NCBI GenBank assembly: GCA_903937325.1
Contig: CAIZYV010000009.1
Location: 1-16,398 of the forward strand
Direction: 5' to 3'
Length of the DNA stretch: 16,398 nt
Origin: Candidatus Falkowiibacteriota bacterium
Lineage (GTDB): Bacteria; Patescibacteriota; Patescibacteriia; Patescibacteriales; UBA12465
A program made the position numbers and the translations under genes. The notes under the pieces are model-generated. The model was given only the letters and a program-made list of their open reading frames with translations, was not told the DNA's origin and made no database searches. Positions 15,646-16,398 of this stretch are shown in pieces. Within the stretch, counting starts at the first letter, position 1. Each line of letters opens with the position of its first letter.

Positions 15646-16398
15646 TTATTCTACTAGCGGCGCGGGGCCATCGGTCAGTTCTCCCGTCACGATAATTTCC
15701 GGCTTGTCATAATCATAGCGCGGGTCTTTTTTTTCTTCCAAATCAAGTTCGGTTTCCACTTCAGAAGCTGGCTGACCACTACTACCACCAAGCAATTCAA
15801 CACTTAAGCCCAAGCCTTTGAGTTCACGAATCAAAACATTAAAGGATTCCGGAACGTTTAATTTTTCAATTTCTTCGCCCTTAATAATCGCTTCATAAGC
15901 TTTACTGCGTCCAGGAACATCATCAGATTTAATTGTCAGCATTTCCTGCAGAGTATGAGCGGCACCGTAACCTTCAAGTGCCCATACTTCCATTTCTCCG
16001 AAACGCTGGCCACCGAATTGAGCTTTACCGCCCAAAGGTTGCTGAGTAATAAGAGAATAAGGACCAATAGAGCGCTGATGGATTTTATCTTCCACCATGT
16101 GATTCAATTTCAAAACATATTTATAACCAACGGTAATTTTATGATCAAAGGCCTCACCGGTCTTACCATCATAAAGAACAACCTTACCATCTTCCGGCAA
16201 ACCAGCCTTTTTCAATTCACCGCGAATTTGATCTTCGTTAATACCGTTTAAAGCCGGAGTCGCGACTCGATAACCGAGTTTCTGAGCGGCAAAACCGAGA
16301 TGAGTTTCCAAAAGCTGACCCAAATTCATACGAGAAATAATACCCAAAGGCGAAAGAATAATATCAATAGGTGTACCATCGGCCATATAAGGCATGTC
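15646..16398 (-). CDS. rpoB: DNA-directed RNA polymerase beta subunit, C-terminal part (partial)
   Basis: This is the last 250 codons of rpoB; the gene continues beyond the right edge. The fragment begins at the conserved DMPYMADGTPIDIILSPLG segment, followed by RMNLGQLLETHLG, the KLNHMVEDKIHQRS region and GKAQFGGQRFGEMEVWALEGYGA, which contacts beta' near the clamp and the start of the RNA exit path. The C-terminal anchor region SFNVLIRELKGLGLSVELLG is intact. A variable acidic tail of about 45 residues follows, ending in LVE. The TAA stop is 41 nt before rpoC, the usual rpoBC order, so both are likely cotranscribed. The rifampicin-binding region is outside the window. Confidence 0.98.
   Translation of the reverse strand, partial: DMPYMADGTPIDIILSPLGIISRMNLGQLLETHLGFAAQKLGYRVATPALNGINEDQIRGELKKAGLPEDGKVVLYDGKTGEAFDHKITVGYKYVLKLNHMVEDKIHQRSIGPYSLITQQPLGGKAQFGGQRFGEMEVWALEGYGAAHTLQEMLTIKSDDVPGRSKAYEAIIKGEEIEKLNVPESFNVLIRELKGLGLSVELLGGSSGQPASEVETELDLEEKKDPRYDYDKPEIIVTGELTDGPAPLVE

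Noticed and set aside
1..16398. Possible UGA recoding to glycine, as in Gracilibacteria/SR1.
   Set aside because: All large genes run full length without in-frame UGA, and UGA serves as the stop of porB and of the 495-aa gene.

Overview
The window looks like a piece of a compact bacterial chromosome, most likely a Patescibacteria (Candidate Phyla Radiation, CPR) member close to the Parcubacteria. I infer this from four things: very short or overlapping gene junctions, almost no Shine-Dalgarno sequences, a type IV secretion (T4SS) pilin-type protein with 'TCCC' cysteine modules of the kind common in CPR genomes, and small orphan membrane proteins between core genes. UGA is used as a normal stop (302-304, 10025-10027), so this is not a UGA-recoding lineage such as Gracilibacteria/SR1. 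No rRNA, tRNA, CRISPR array, insertion sequence or phage gene is visible, and no gene-free stretch exceeds about 110 bases.

Left end, plus strand (1-1545): the C-terminus of a pyruvate:ferredoxin oxidoreductase beta subunit overlaps by ATGA a 414-aa exported protein. That protein joins a cysteine-rich ectodomain, a VirB2/TrbC-like two-helix pilin segment and a complete M15/VanY-type zinc D-Ala-D-Ala peptidase domain. This fusion is the most unusual item in the window. A perfect 12-bp inverted repeat at 1564-1591 can terminate it and the converging minus-strand genes.

Minus strand, 1605-5803 (transcribed right to left): lepA, a 32-aa single-helix membrane microprotein, recJ and a short RNase HI gene. 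These are housekeeping genes for translation and for DNA repair or RNA:DNA hybrid removal.

Minus strand, 5908-11512: a five-gene, tightly coupled envelope cluster. In order it encodes an exported orphan protein of 495 aa, a 66-aa two-helix membrane protein, a GT2 glycosyltransferase of the polyprenyl-phosphate-sugar synthase type, a TMTC-like GT-C membrane glycosyltransferase with three TPRs, and the lipid II flippase MurJ. Its leader is very compact: the rpoC terminator is followed at once by a promoter whose expected start site is at or within a few bases of the ATG. I infer that the GT2 enzyme makes a lipid-linked sugar and the GT-C enzyme transfers it to an exported acceptor.

Minus strand, 11612-16398: rpoC (complete, with a long coiled-coil insertion near its N-terminus) and the C-terminal part of rpoB, which runs off the right end.
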